This document shows positions 16,237-25,089 of a stretch of DNA of 64,000 nt, piece by piece; position 1 is the stretch's first letter; each line of letters begins with the position of its first letter. The DNA is from an uncultured Acidimicrobiales bacterium (GTDB taxonomy: Bacteria > Actinomycetota > Acidimicrobiia > Acidimicrobiales > Aldehydirespiratoraceae): NCBI GenBank assembly GCA_958296055.1, contig CATQHS010000001.1, positions 3,188,277 through 3,252,276 on the forward strand, given 5' to 3'. Both the position numbers and the translations under genes were made by a program. A model generated the notes under the pieces. The model searched no databases. It had not been told where the DNA came from and saw only the letters and a program-made list of their open reading frames with translations.

Positions 16237-17765
16237 TCGACTTGGACCGGGTGGCCCGGGCCGTGGGGGCAGAGGTGGTGGGCGGCGACCAGTCGGCGGC
16301 GGCTGGCGCGATAGCCGTCGACGACGTTGAACACGACAGCCGTTCGGTCGGCCCCGGCGCGCTGTTCGCCTGTATTCAAGGCGCCAACCACGACGGGCGC
16401 GGCTTCGCCGGCGAAGCCGTCCAGCGGGGCGCGGTAGCCCTGCTGGTCGAAGCGCCGGCGCCGGGCCCGGTCCCGAACCTGGTCGTGCCGTCGGTGCGGT
16501 CCGCCCTCGGCCCGGCCGCGGCCGAGGTTCACGGCCACCCCAGCCGCCGCCTCGACTTGGTCGGGGTCACCGGCACCAACGGCAAGACCACCACCGTGCG
16601 CCTGCTGGCCAACATACTCGAAGCCGCCGAGCGCCCCGTCGACGAGATCGGCACCCTCACCGGAGCCCGCACCACCCCCGAGGCCACCGAGATCCAGCGC
16701 CGCCTGTCCGCCTCGGTCGCCAACGGCCGGCGGGCGGTGGCCATGGAGGTCTCGTCTCACGCCCTCGCCCAGCGCCGGGTGGACGGCTGCCGGTTCCGGG
16801 TCGCCGCCTTCACCAACCTCGGCCGCGACCATCTCGACTACCACGGCGACATGCGGTCCTACTGGGAGGCCAAAGCTCGGCTCTTCACCCCCGAGCGGAC
16901 CGAGCACGCCGTCGTGTGGACGGAGTCGCCCGCAGGCCGGTGCATGGCCGCCAAAGCGTCCGAAGAAGCAGTGCCCGTCACCAGGGTCGGACCCGACGCC
17001 GCGGAGGTGCTCGAGCTGAGGCCCGACTTGAGCCGCTTCCGGTGGCGGGGCCTGGCGGTGGAGATGCCCTTTGGGGGGCGGTCCAACGTCCACAACGCGG
17101 TCCTGGCCGGCGAGGTGGCGGTGGTCCTGGGGGTGGACCCGGCCGCCGCGGCCGAGGCGCTGGCGGCGGTGAGGCCCCCGCCCGGGCGGTTTGAGATCGT
17201 CGACGCCGGCGGGGAGTTCGCGGTCGTGGTCGACTACGCCCACACCCCCGACGCCCTGCGAAATGTCCTCAGGGATGCCCGGAAGATGACGGTCCGGCGC
17301 CTGACGGTGGTGTTCGGGGCCGGGGGCGAGCGGGACAAGGGCAAGCGGCCCGAGATGGGGGCGGCGGCCGCCGCGGTCGCCGACCGGGTGGTGGTCACCA
17401 GCGACAACCCCAGGGGCGAGGACCCGGACCGGATCATCGCCGAGATCGTCTCCGGCATGGACGGACACCCCGACTTGGTGGAGGAGCCCGACCGGCGTCG
17501 GGCCATCCGCGGCGCCATCGCCGCGGCCGGGCCGGGCGACATGATCGTGATCGCGGGCAAGGGCCACGAGACCACCCAGACCGTCGGGTCCGAGACGGTC
17601 TGTTTCGACGACCGTCAAGTGGCCCGGGACGAGCTGAACCGGCTGGCCGAGAGAGAAGCGACCCGGAAACGAACGGCTGGGAAACGAACGGCTGGGAAAC
17701 GAACGGCCGGGAAACGAACGGCCGGGAAACGAACGGCTGGGGAAGGAACGGCCGGAGACCGATGA
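16233..17765 (+). CDS. murE: UDP-MurNAc-tripeptide synthetase MurE
   Basis: 510 residues. The ATP-binding loop is GVTGTNGKTTTVRLL, the ligase motif FTNLGRDHLDYHGDM, and the C-terminal TSDNPRGEDP carries the DNPR signature of enzymes that add meso-diaminopimelate. It adds the third residue of the peptidoglycan stem peptide in the cytoplasm. The last 37 residues are repeats of GKRTA encoded by a 15-bp tandem array and lie beyond the normal fold. The stop overlaps the mraY ATG (ATGA). murF, normally next, is absent. Confidence 0.95.
   Translation: MIDLDRVARAVGAEVVGGDQSAAAGAIAVDDVEHDSRSVGPGALFACIQGANHDGRGFAGEAVQRGAVALLVEAPAPGPVPNLVVPSVRSALGPAAAEVHGHPSRRLDLVGVTGTNGKTTTVRLLANILEAAERPVDEIGTLTGARTTPEATEIQRRLSASVANGRRAVAMEVSSHALAQRRVDGCRFRVAAFTNLGRDHLDYHGDMRSYWEAKARLFTPERTEHAVVWTESPAGRCMAAKASEEAVPVTRVGPDAAEVLELRPDLSRFRWRGLAVEMPFGGRSNVHNAVLAGEVAVVLGVDPAAAAEALAAVRPPPGRFEIVDAGGEFAVVVDYAHTPDALRNVLRDARKMTVRRLTVVFGAGGERDKGKRPEMGAAAAAVADRVVVTSDNPRGEDPDRIIAEIVSGMDGHPDLVEEPDRRRAIRGAIAAAGPGDMIVIAGKGHETTQTVGSETVCFDDRQVARDELNRLAEREATRKRTAGKRTAGKRTAGKRTAGKRTAGEGTAGDR
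17665..17754 (+). repeat. Six 15-bp tandem repeats at the 3' end of murE
   Basis: Unit GGAAACGAACGGCTG or GGAAACGAACGGCCG repeats from 17665; the sixth is degenerate. They encode (GKRTA)n, a basic C-terminal tail. Confidence 0.95.
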
Positions 17766-18817
17766 TCCGTCTGCTCCTCGCCGCCGCCATCTCCATGATC
17801 GTGTCGCTGTTCGGCACCCGCTATCTCATCCGGTTCCTGACCCGCCACCGGCTGGGCCAGCCCATCCGCGACGACGGCCCCGAGGGCCACCGGACCAAGG
17901 CGGGCACGCCGACCATGGGCGGGGCCGCCATCGTGGTAGGGGCGGCTACCGGCTACGTGCTCAGCCACGTGGTGGTGGGGGGTATCTACACCCGCAGCGG
18001 CATCATCGCCATGGGTGCCATCATCGGCGCGGGCCTGGTGGGCCTGCTGGACGACTGGATCAAGGTGGTGGCCAGTCGCAACCTCGGCCTCAACAAGCGG
18101 GCCAAGATCGTGGGCCTGCTGGCGGTGAGCGCAGCCTTCGCGGTGCTGATCACCCAGTTCACGTCCGTGCACACCAGCATCTCCTTCACCCGCTTCGACA
18201 GCCCCGGGCTGGAGCTGGGCCAGTTGGCCTGGGGGGTCTGGGCCGTGCTGTTGATCCTGGCCACGGCCAACGCCGTCAACCTCACCGACGGCCTCGACGG
18301 TCTGGCCGCCGGGGCGGGCGGGCTGGGCTACGCCGCCTTCACCATCATCGGGTTCTGGCAGTTCGACCACTACGGGGCCTACGACGTGTCCCACGCCCTG
18401 GACCTGGCCGTGGTCAGCGCGGCCATGATCGGGGGCATCGTCGGGTTCCTGTGGTGGAACGCGGCGCCGGCCCGGATCTTCATGGGCGACACCGGGTCGC
18501 TGGCCATCGGCTGCGGGCTGGCCGTGCTGGCGCTCACCACCAACACCCACCTGCTGCTGCCCGTCATCGGCGGCTTGTTCGTGATCGAGACCGGGACGGT
18601 GATCCTCCAGGTGATCTCCTTCAGGGGTTTCGGCCGGCGCCTGTTCCGGATGGCGCCGCTGCACCACCACTTCGAGCTGCGAGGCTGGCCCGAAACCACG
18701 GTGATCGTGAGATTCTGGATCCTCTCGGGCCTGTGCACGGCCGTGGGCTTGGGCCTCTTCTACGCCGACGCCGTCAACACCGGCATCGTCGACTCCATCA
18801 CCAGGGCCACCCCGTGA
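17762..18817 (+). CDS. mraY: Phospho-MurNAc-pentapeptide transferase MraY
   Basis: 351 residues, polytopic with about ten hydrophobic segments. Signature motifs: DDWIKV after GLVGLL, ANAVNLTDGLDGLAAG with the catalytic Asp pair region, FMGDTGSLAIG, and HHHFELRGWPETTVIVRFWI. MraY transfers phospho-MurNAc-pentapeptide to undecaprenyl phosphate, making lipid I at the inner face of the membrane. Coupled to murE by ATGA. Its stop forms GTGA with a micro-ORF leading into murD. Confidence 0.96.
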   Translation: MIRLLLAAAISMIVSLFGTRYLIRFLTRHRLGQPIRDDGPEGHRTKAGTPTMGGAAIVVGAATGYVLSHVVVGGIYTRSGIIAMGAIIGAGLVGLLDDWIKVVASRNLGLNKRAKIVGLLAVSAAFAVLITQFTSVHTSISFTRFDSPGLELGQLAWGVWAVLLILATANAVNLTDGLDGLAAGAGGLGYAAFTIIGFWQFDHYGAYDVSHALDLAVVSAAMIGGIVGFLWWNAAPARIFMGDTGSLAIGCGLAVLALTTNTHLLLPVIGGLFVIETGTVILQVISFRGFGRRLFRMAPLHHHFELRGWPETTVIVRFWILSGLCTAVGLGLFYADAVNTGIVDSITRATP

Positions 18818-18885
18818 CCGCCCCGGCCGTCACCGCGAGGGGTTGGCGGCTGCCGACCGGCGGCGCTGGAACTGGGCGGCTCTGA
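18814..18885 (+). other. Junction-duplication micro-ORF between mraY and murD (23 codons)
   Basis: GTG at 18814 overlaps the mraY stop; the micro-ORF's TGA (18883-18885) shares its last base with the murD ATG. It begins VTAPAVTAR against MurD's MTGPAVTAM. Several differences between the two copies are at third codon positions (GCC/GCT, GTC/GTT, ACC/ACG), so the copy is old and the peptide start has been conserved better than the DNA. Length 72 nt. Confidence 0.55.
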
Positions 18886-20261
18886 TGACCGGCCCGGCTG
18901 TTACGGCCATGGAGCGGCTGGCGGCCGGGCCGGCCTCGGTTCTTCTGGCCGGGTTCGGGGCAGCCAACCGGGCCGTGGCCCGAGCCCTCGGGTCCCGCGG
19001 CCACACCGTCGTGGCCATCGACGACCGGGCGTCGCCGGATCTGGTCGCCGCCGCCGCCGAGATGTCGGTGGAGCTGGTGGCCGCCCCCGACCGCGACCGG
19101 CTCCGCCGCCTGCTCGCCGCCGCCGACCTGATGGTGCCCACCCCCGGGCTGCCCGACGGCCACCCCGCCCTGGATCTGGCCCGCCGCCTGGGCGTGCCTG
19201 CGGCTGGCGAGCTGGATTTGGCCCGGGCCTGGGACTCCAGGGAGACGGTGGCCGTGACCGGGACCAACGGCAAGACCACCGTGGTGGACTTGGTGACGGC
19301 GGCTCTGGAGGCCTCCGGGATCCGAGCCGCGGCCGCGGGCAACACCGGCCTCCCCCTGGTGGCGGCCATAGACCAGGCCCACATCGAGATCTTCGTGGTG
19401 GAGGCGTCGTCGTTCCGCCTGGCCCACAGCCGCTGGTTCAGCCCCCGGGTCGGGTGCTGGCTGAACTTCGCCCCCGATCACCTCGACGTCCACCGCGATC
19501 TGCGGTCCTATGAGGAGGCCAAGGCCCGGGTCTGGTCCGGCCTGCCCCCCGACGGGGTGGCGGTGGCCTGCGTCGACGACCCGACGGTGATGGGGCGCCT
19601 GCGGCCCGACCGGGCCGCGGTGACGTTCTCGGCGTCCGCCCCGGCGGACTGGCGCCTCCGAGGCGGCTGGCTCTGCGGTCCCTCGGGCCGGCTGATCGAG
19701 ACGGCCGACCTGGGCCGGGCCCTGCCCCACGATGTCTCCAACGCCTTGGCCGCCGCCGCGGTGGCCACCGCGGCCGGAGCGGCGCCGGAGGCGGTGGCTC
19801 GGGTGCTGAGCGATTTCGAGCCGACCGGGCACCGGCTCGATCCGGTGGCCGAGATCGACGGCGTGGTGTTCTACGACGACTCGTCGGCCACCACCCCCCA
19901 CGCCGCCCTGGCCGCGGTGGCGGCCCTGGACGGCCCGGTGCTCATCGCGGGCGGACGCAACAAGGGGCTGGACCTGACGCCGCTGCTGGAGGCGGCTCAC
20001 CGGGTGCGGGCGGTGGTGTCCATCGGCGAGACGGCGGGCGAGATCGCGGAGATGTTCTCAGACCGGGCGCCGGCGGAGGCGGCGGCCGACATGGACGACG
20101 CCGTGGCCCGGGCCGCGGCCCTGGCCCGACCCGGCGGCGCCGTGGTCCTGTCCCCGGCCTGCGCCTCATTCGACTGGTACGGGAGCTACGCCGAGCGGGG
20201 CGACGACTTCGCCCGGGCGGTGCGCCGCCGGGCCCGGGCCAGAGCGGGAACGGCCCGGTGA
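18885..20261 (+). CDS. murD: UDP-MurNAc-L-alanine:D-glutamate ligase MurD
   Basis: 458 residues. A Rossmann-like N-terminal region (VLLAGFGAANRAVARAL) is followed by VAVTGTNGKTTVVDLV, the ATP loop; NFAPDHLDVH; and in the C-terminal domain YDDSSATTPHAALAA and GGRNKGLDLTPL. MurD adds D-Glu to UDP-MurNAc-L-Ala. I chose ATG at 18885, which abuts the upstream micro-ORF; an in-frame ATG at 18843 would add 14 residues that are not family-like. The C-terminal RRARARAGTAR is echoed at the end of the next micro-ORF. Confidence 0.93.
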   Translation: MTGPAVTAMERLAAGPASVLLAGFGAANRAVARALGSRGHTVVAIDDRASPDLVAAAAEMSVELVAAPDRDRLRRLLAAADLMVPTPGLPDGHPALDLARRLGVPAAGELDLARAWDSRETVAVTGTNGKTTVVDLVTAALEASGIRAAAAGNTGLPLVAAIDQAHIEIFVVEASSFRLAHSRWFSPRVGCWLNFAPDHLDVHRDLRSYEEAKARVWSGLPPDGVAVACVDDPTVMGRLRPDRAAVTFSASAPADWRLRGGWLCGPSGRLIETADLGRALPHDVSNALAAAAVATAAGAAPEAVARVLSDFEPTGHRLDPVAEIDGVVFYDDSSATTPHAALAAVAALDGPVLIAGGRNKGLDLTPLLEAAHRVRAVVSIGETAGEIAEMFSDRAPAEAAADMDDAVARAAALARPGGAVVLSPACASFDWYGSYAERGDDFARAVRRRARARAGTAR

Positions 20262-20329
20262 GGGCGCCGACGGCTCGCCGGCCGCTTCGGGACCGCCGGG
20301 CCCGGGCCGTGAGGGGGCGGGTCCGGTGA
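20258..20329 (+). other. Junction-duplication micro-ORF between murD and ftsW (23 codons)
   Basis: GTG at 20258 overlaps the murD stop and TGA at 20327-20329 overlaps the ftsW GTG at 20326. It begins VRAPTARRP (FtsW begins VRTPKTAAR) and ends RRARAVRGRVR, which lines up residue by residue with MurD's terminal RRARARAGTAR. It is therefore a junction copy. Length is 72 nt, identical to the murD and tgpA examples. Confidence 0.55.
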
Positions 20330-21531
20330 GGACCCCGAAGACGGCGGCGCGGGAGCGGGCCCGGGCGGTCGAGGCGGTCCGGCAGAGGCACCCGACGGCT
20401 CGGGCCGCCCCTGACGGCCGGGGCCCCCGGCGCCCGGTGGGGCGGCGCACCGGGCTGTTCCTGGTCTTGTTCTTGGCCGTGACCACTCTGACCCTGTTCG
20501 GGGTGGTGATGGTGCTGTCGGCCACCGCCGCGGCCAGCGTCTCCGACACCGACTCGGCCTGGTCGCTGTTCCGGCGCCATCTGGTGTGGGCGGGGATCGG
20601 GACGGTCGCCATGCTGGTCATGCTGAGGATCGACTACCGCCGCTGGCAGCGCTTGGCCCCGGCCGGGCTGGTGGTCTCGCTGATCCTGCTGGCCATGGTG
20701 GCCCTGCCCGGGCTGGGGGTGAGCGCCAACGGGGCCCAGCGCTGGCTGGGGATCGGACCGCTCACGTTCCAGCCGTCGGAGGCGGCCAAGCTGGCCCTGG
20801 TCCTGTTCGTGGCCGATCTGCTGTCCCGGCCGTCGCGGCCGATCGCCAGCGCGAGGCTGACCCTGTGCCCGGTGGCCATCATCACCGGGACGATGATCTT
20901 GCTGCTGGTGGTCCAGCCCCATCTGGGCGCCATCATGATCATCGCCGTCATCGCAATGGCCATGCTCCTTCTGGCCGGCGCCCCGATGTGGCACCTGGCG
21001 GTCACCGGCCTGATCGGGTCGGGCATGGCCGGGATCATGGTGGGGGCCTCGCAGTGGCGGCGGCAGCGCCTGCTCGGGTTCCTGGACCCCTGGGCCGACC
21101 CGCTGGGCAACGGCTACCAGCCGCTGCAGTCCCTGCGCGCCATCGCCACCGGGGGGCCCAGCGGGGTGGGGCTGGGCTCGGGCCGGTCCAAGTGGGGCTT
21201 TTTGCCATACGCCCACACCGACTTCATCTTCGCCGTCATCGCCGAGGAGCTGGGGATGGTGGGCACGATGGGGGTCATGGCCCTCTTCGTGGTGGTGGCG
21301 GTGACCGGCTTCGTGGTGGCCCTGAGAGCCCCCGATCGCTTCGGAATGCTGGTGGCCATCGGCATAACCGCGTGGATCGTGACCCAGGCCGTGCTCAACA
21401 TGGGGGCGACCATGGCCCTGGTGCCGGTACTGGGGATGACCCTGCCGTTCTTGTCCTTCGGAGGGTCGTCGCTGGTGGTGACCATGGCTGCGGTGGGGCT
21501 GCTGCTCAACGTGGCCCGCCAGACCCGATGA
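20326..21531 (+). CDS. ftsW: Septal peptidoglycan glycosyltransferase FtsW
   Basis: 401 residues: a basic N-terminal tail of about 45 residues, then about ten membrane segments of the SEDS family. Signature regions are QRWLGIGPLTFQPSEAAKL, the extracellular loop KWGFLPYAHTDFIFAVIAEELG, and MTLPFLSFGGSSLVV. FtsW polymerises lipid II into septal glycan strands together with FtsI. The GTG start overlaps the micro-ORF stop; the ftsW stop overlaps the murG ATG (ATGA). Confidence 0.95.
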   Translation: MRTPKTAARERARAVEAVRQRHPTARAAPDGRGPRRPVGRRTGLFLVLFLAVTTLTLFGVVMVLSATAAASVSDTDSAWSLFRRHLVWAGIGTVAMLVMLRIDYRRWQRLAPAGLVVSLILLAMVALPGLGVSANGAQRWLGIGPLTFQPSEAAKLALVLFVADLLSRPSRPIASARLTLCPVAIITGTMILLLVVQPHLGAIMIIAVIAMAMLLLAGAPMWHLAVTGLIGSGMAGIMVGASQWRRQRLLGFLDPWADPLGNGYQPLQSLRAIATGGPSGVGLGSGRSKWGFLPYAHTDFIFAVIAEELGMVGTMGVMALFVVVAVTGFVVALRAPDRFGMLVAIGITAWIVTQAVLNMGATMALVPVLGMTLPFLSFGGSSLVVTMAAVGLLLNVARQTR

Positions 21532-22700
21532 CCGGCCCCGCCCGCCCCGCGGCCCGGGCCGACTCGGAAACCTGGGCGATCATCGCGGGGGGCGGCACCG
21601 CGGGGCACGTGCTGGCCGGGCTGAGCATCGCCCGGGAGATGACGCGCCGGGGCGCGCCCGCCGACGCGGTTCACTGCGTGGGCAGCTCCCGGGGCGCCGA
21701 GGACCGGCTGGTGGGCGAGGCTGGGTTCGGTCTCACCACCCTGCCCGGGCGGGGAATCCAGCGCCGGCTCACCCCGGCCAACCTGGGCGCGGCCGCCGGG
21801 CTGGCCCGGGCCCTGGCCCGAGCCCTGCGCCTGGTTCGCCGGCGCCGCCCGGCGGTGGTGGTGGGCCTGGGGGGCTACGCCTCCGTCGCCTGCGGGCTGG
21901 CCGCCGCGGCCTGGAGGGTGCCTTTGGTCATCACCGAGCAGAACGCCGTCGCCGGCGCGGCCAACCGGCTGCTGGCCCGCTGGGCCCGGGGGGTGGCGGT
22001 CGGCTTCCCGACCGTCGACCTGCCCGGAGCGGTGTGCACCGGCAACCCGGTGAGGCCCGAGATTCTGGCCGTGGACCGCGGCCGGCAGCGGGCGGCGGCC
22101 CGAGCCGCCCTCGGCGTCGGCCAGGGCCGGTTCCTGGTGGTGGCGCTCGGCGGCTCGCTGGGGGCCCGGCGGATCAACCAAGCCGTGGCGGAGATGGCGG
22201 CCATGGGGCGTCACCGGTCCGACATCCACGTCCGCCACATCGCCGGCCGGCGCGACTACGGCTGGGTCGCCGAGCAGGTCGAGTCCATCGATCGGGGGGA
22301 GCTGGGCTACGACTTGGTGGAATACGAGGACGACATGGCCGCCGTGTACGCCGCCGCCGACTTGGTGGTGAGCCGATCCGGCGCCTCCAGCGTGGCCGAG
22401 CTGGCCGCGGCGGGCGTCCCGGCCGTGCTGGTGCCGCTGCCGGGCGCCCCGGGCGACCATCAGACGGCCAACGCCCGAGCCCTGGCCGATGCGGGTGCCG
22501 CCGTTGTCGTCGCCGACAAAGACCTGGACGGGTCCCGGCTGGCGGCGGAGATCGACTCCCTGGCCGCCGACCCCGGCCGCCTCGACGACATGAGCCGGGC
22601 GGCTCGGGCCGCGGCCCGCCCGGACGCGACCGGGGCCGTGGTCGACCTGATCGAGAAATGCGCCCGCCGGCCCATGCCGGTGACGGCCGAGGAGCGGTGA
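21528..22700 (+). CDS. murG: Lipid II-forming GlcNAc transferase MurG
   Basis: 390 residues. The N-terminal glycine loop IIAGGGTAGHVLAGLSIA, the acceptor region GLGGYASVACGL, ITEQNAVAGAANRLLA, and the C-terminal nucleotide-sugar motif SRSGASSVAELAAAG with PGAPGDHQTANA are all present. MurG adds GlcNAc to lipid I at the cytoplasmic membrane face. Starts at ATG 21528 on the ftsW stop and ends in TGATG with murC. Confidence 0.96.
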   Translation: MTGPARPAARADSETWAIIAGGGTAGHVLAGLSIAREMTRRGAPADAVHCVGSSRGAEDRLVGEAGFGLTTLPGRGIQRRLTPANLGAAAGLARALARALRLVRRRRPAVVVGLGGYASVACGLAAAAWRVPLVITEQNAVAGAANRLLARWARGVAVGFPTVDLPGAVCTGNPVRPEILAVDRGRQRAAARAALGVGQGRFLVVALGGSLGARRINQAVAEMAAMGRHRSDIHVRHIAGRRDYGWVAEQVESIDRGELGYDLVEYEDDMAAVYAAADLVVSRSGASSVAELAAAGVPAVLVPLPGAPGDHQTANARALADAGAAVVVADKDLDGSRLAAEIDSLAADPGRLDDMSRAARAAARPDATGAVVDLIEKCARRPMPVTAEER

Positions 22701-24097
22701 TGGCCGGGTTGGATCTGTCCCGGCCCGCCCGGGTCCACGTCGTCGGCGCGGGCGGAGCTGGCATGGGGGCCATCGCCTCGGTGCTGCGGGCCATGGGCCA
22801 CGCCGTGACCGGCTCGGACATCAAAGACAGCCAGGTGACCGAGCGGCTCCGGGCCGAGGGGGTGCCGGTGGCCGTCGGCCACGATCCGGCCAATCTCGGG
22901 GAGGCCGAGGTGTTGGCCATCTCCTCGGCCATCGGGGCCGGCAATCCCGAGGTGCGGGCCGCCCGGGCCGCCGGCGTCCCGGTGGTGACCCGTAGCGAGA
23001 TCCTCCCGGCCATCGCCTCGGTCCGCCGCACCGTCGCGGTGGCGGGCACCCACGGCAAGACCACCACCAGCTCCATGCTGGCCCTGGTGCTGGTCGAGGC
23101 CGGGCTGCGCCCGTCGTTCATCATCGGGGGAGACCTCAACGAGATAGGCACCGGCGGGGTCTGGGACACCGGCGACTGGTTCGTGATCGAAGCCGACGAG
23201 AGCGATCGCACCTTCCTGGCGCTGGACCCGGACGTGGCCGTCGTCACCAGCGTCGAGCCCGACCATCTCGAGACCTACGGCGGAGATCCCGCCGAGTTGG
23301 AGGCCGCCTTCGGGGCCTTCCTCGGATCAGCCGGCGCCGGGGTGGTGTGCGCCGACGACCCGGTGGCGGCCTCCTTGGCCCGATCGGCCTCCGCCGTCAC
23401 CTACGGAACCGGCGCCGGTGCCGACTATCGGATGACCGCGGTCGAGCGGTCCATGCCCACGGTCGCTTTCGACCTCTCCCGCCGCGGGGAGTGGCTGGGC
23501 CGGATCGAACTGCCCACCCCGGGCCTGCACAACGCCCGCAACGCGGCCGCGGCCGCGGTGACGGCGTTGGCGGTGGGGGCCCCGTTCGAGGCCGCGGCGG
23601 AGGCGCTGGGCCGCTTCGGCGGGGTGGCCCGCCGCTTCGAGTTCCGCGGCGCCGCCGGAGGGGTCGCCTTCGTCGACGACTACGCCCACCTCCCCGGCGA
23701 AGTGGAGGCCGCGCTGGACGCGGCCCGCGACGGGGGCGAGTGGGACCGGATCGTGTGCGTCTTCCAGCCCCACCGGTACAGCCGCACCGCCGCCGTGGGC
23801 CCCGACTTCGCCCACTCGTTCGCGGGCGCCGATCACCTCGTGGTCACCGAGATATACCCGGCGGGCGAGGCGCCCCGGCCCGGGGTCTCCTCCAAGATAA
23901 TCGTCGATGCCGTGCTCGACGCCCGCCCGCAGTCGTCGGTGACCTGGCTGCCCCGCCTCGACGACGCGGTCGAATGGCTTCAGCGGCGGCTGCGGCCCGG
24001 GGATCTCTGCCTGACCCTCGGGGCCGGCGACCTGACCGCGCTGCCCGATGCGGTCATGGAGCGGCTCGGAGGCCGCGACCAGGGCGGGCCGCCGTGA
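22700..24097 (+). CDS. murC: UDP-MurNAc:L-alanine ligase MurC
   Basis: 465 residues. HVVGAGGAGMGAIASVL forms the N-terminal nucleotide loop; VAVAGTHGKTTTSSML binds ATP; EADESDRTFL is the central motif; FVDDYAHLPGEVEAAL and FQPHRYSRT belong to the C-terminal domain. The enzyme adds L-Ala to UDP-MurNAc. The stop forms GTGA with the chosen murB start. Confidence 0.96.
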   Translation: MAGLDLSRPARVHVVGAGGAGMGAIASVLRAMGHAVTGSDIKDSQVTERLRAEGVPVAVGHDPANLGEAEVLAISSAIGAGNPEVRAARAAGVPVVTRSEILPAIASVRRTVAVAGTHGKTTTSSMLALVLVEAGLRPSFIIGGDLNEIGTGGVWDTGDWFVIEADESDRTFLALDPDVAVVTSVEPDHLETYGGDPAELEAAFGAFLGSAGAGVVCADDPVAASLARSASAVTYGTGAGADYRMTAVERSMPTVAFDLSRRGEWLGRIELPTPGLHNARNAAAAAVTALAVGAPFEAAAEALGRFGGVARRFEFRGAAGGVAFVDDYAHLPGEVEAALDAARDGGEWDRIVCVFQPHRYSRTAAVGPDFAHSFAGADHLVVTEIYPAGEAPRPGVSSKIIVDAVLDARPQSSVTWLPRLDDAVEWLQRRLRPGDLCLTLGAGDLTALPDAVMERLGGRDQGGPP

Positions 24098-25089
24098 CCG
24101 CCGCCGTTCCCCGGAGTTCGGGGCCGCCCTCGCCGGCCAACGGCGCGCCGCCGGTCGTGACCGCCGCGGTGGCCGCCTTGGAGGAGCGCCTGGCCCGCTC
24201 CCCGCTGGCCCCGGCGGTGCGCCGCCGCCACCCGCTGGGCCCCCGCACCACTTACCGGGTCGGCGGCCCGGCCCTTCTCTTCGTCCCGGTGCGCAACCGG
24301 GCCGCGCTCGACCTCATCGCCTCCTGCACCGCGGGCTCGGAGGCGCCGGTGCTGGTGCTGGGCCGGGGCTCCAATCTGCTGGTGGCCGACGCCGGGTTCA
24401 ACGGCCTGGCCCTGGCCCTCGAGGGCGACTTGGCCGGTTTCGGCGTGTCCGGGACGGCGGTGAGGGCCGGGGGAGGGGCTCCGCTGCCCAAGCTGGCTCG
24501 CCGGACCGTGGCCGAGGGGCTGACCGGGTTCGAGTGGGCGGTGGGGGTGCCCGGATCGGTGGGCGGGGCGGTGCGCATGAACGCAGGCGGCCACGGCTCC
24601 GACATGGCGGCGGTGCTGGATGAGGCTGAGATCGTCGATCTTCGCCTGGGTTCCGCTTTCACGGCGGCGGCCGCCGATCTCGGGCTCGGCTACCGGACCA
24701 GCAATCTCGCCCCCCACCAAGTGGTGGCCGAGGCCCGGCTGCGGCTGGCCCCCGGCGACGCCGAAGCCGGTCGGGCCGCGCTGGCCGAGATCGTGGCCTG
24801 GCGGCGGGCCAATCAGCCCGGGGGCCATAACTCGGGGTCGGTCTTCACCAACCCCGACGGCGACAGCGCCGGCCGGCTCATTGACGCGGCCGGGGCCAGG
24901 GGGCTGCGGATGGGCACGGCCCGGGTGTCGCCCAAGCACGCCAACTTCATCCAGTCCGACGAGGGCGGGTCGGCCGCCGACGTGGTGGCGCTCATGGCCG
25001 AGGTTCAGCGCCGGGTGGCCGAGAGCTGCGGCGTCGACTTGGTCCCCGAGACTTGCCTGGTCGGCTTCGACCCCGGCGCGGCCTCATGA
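24094..25089 (+). CDS. murB: UDP-N-acetylenolpyruvoylglucosamine reductase MurB
   Basis: 331 residues from GTG at 24094. FAD-binding motifs are TYRVGGPALLFVPV and LGRGSNLLVADAGFNGL; GFEWAVGVPGSVGGAVRMNAG and NSGSVFTNP follow, with SPKHANFI near the end. MurB reduces the enolpyruvyl group with NADPH. The N-terminus contains VTAAV twice, at residues 1 and 22, encoded by GTGACCGCCGC(C/G)GT repeats 63 bp apart. The second copy leads straight into conserved sequence (ALEERLARSPL), so the original start was probably 24157 and the first copy is an in-frame junction duplication adding 21 residues. Confidence 0.94.
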   Translation: MTAAVPRSSGPPSPANGAPPVVTAAVAALEERLARSPLAPAVRRRHPLGPRTTYRVGGPALLFVPVRNRAALDLIASCTAGSEAPVLVLGRGSNLLVADAGFNGLALALEGDLAGFGVSGTAVRAGGGAPLPKLARRTVAEGLTGFEWAVGVPGSVGGAVRMNAGGHGSDMAAVLDEAEIVDLRLGSAFTAAAADLGLGYRTSNLAPHQVVAEARLRLAPGDAEAGRAALAEIVAWRRANQPGGHNSGSVFTNPDGDSAGRLIDAAGARGLRMGTARVSPKHANFIQSDEGGSAADVVALMAEVQRRVAESCGVDLVPETCLVGFDPGAAS

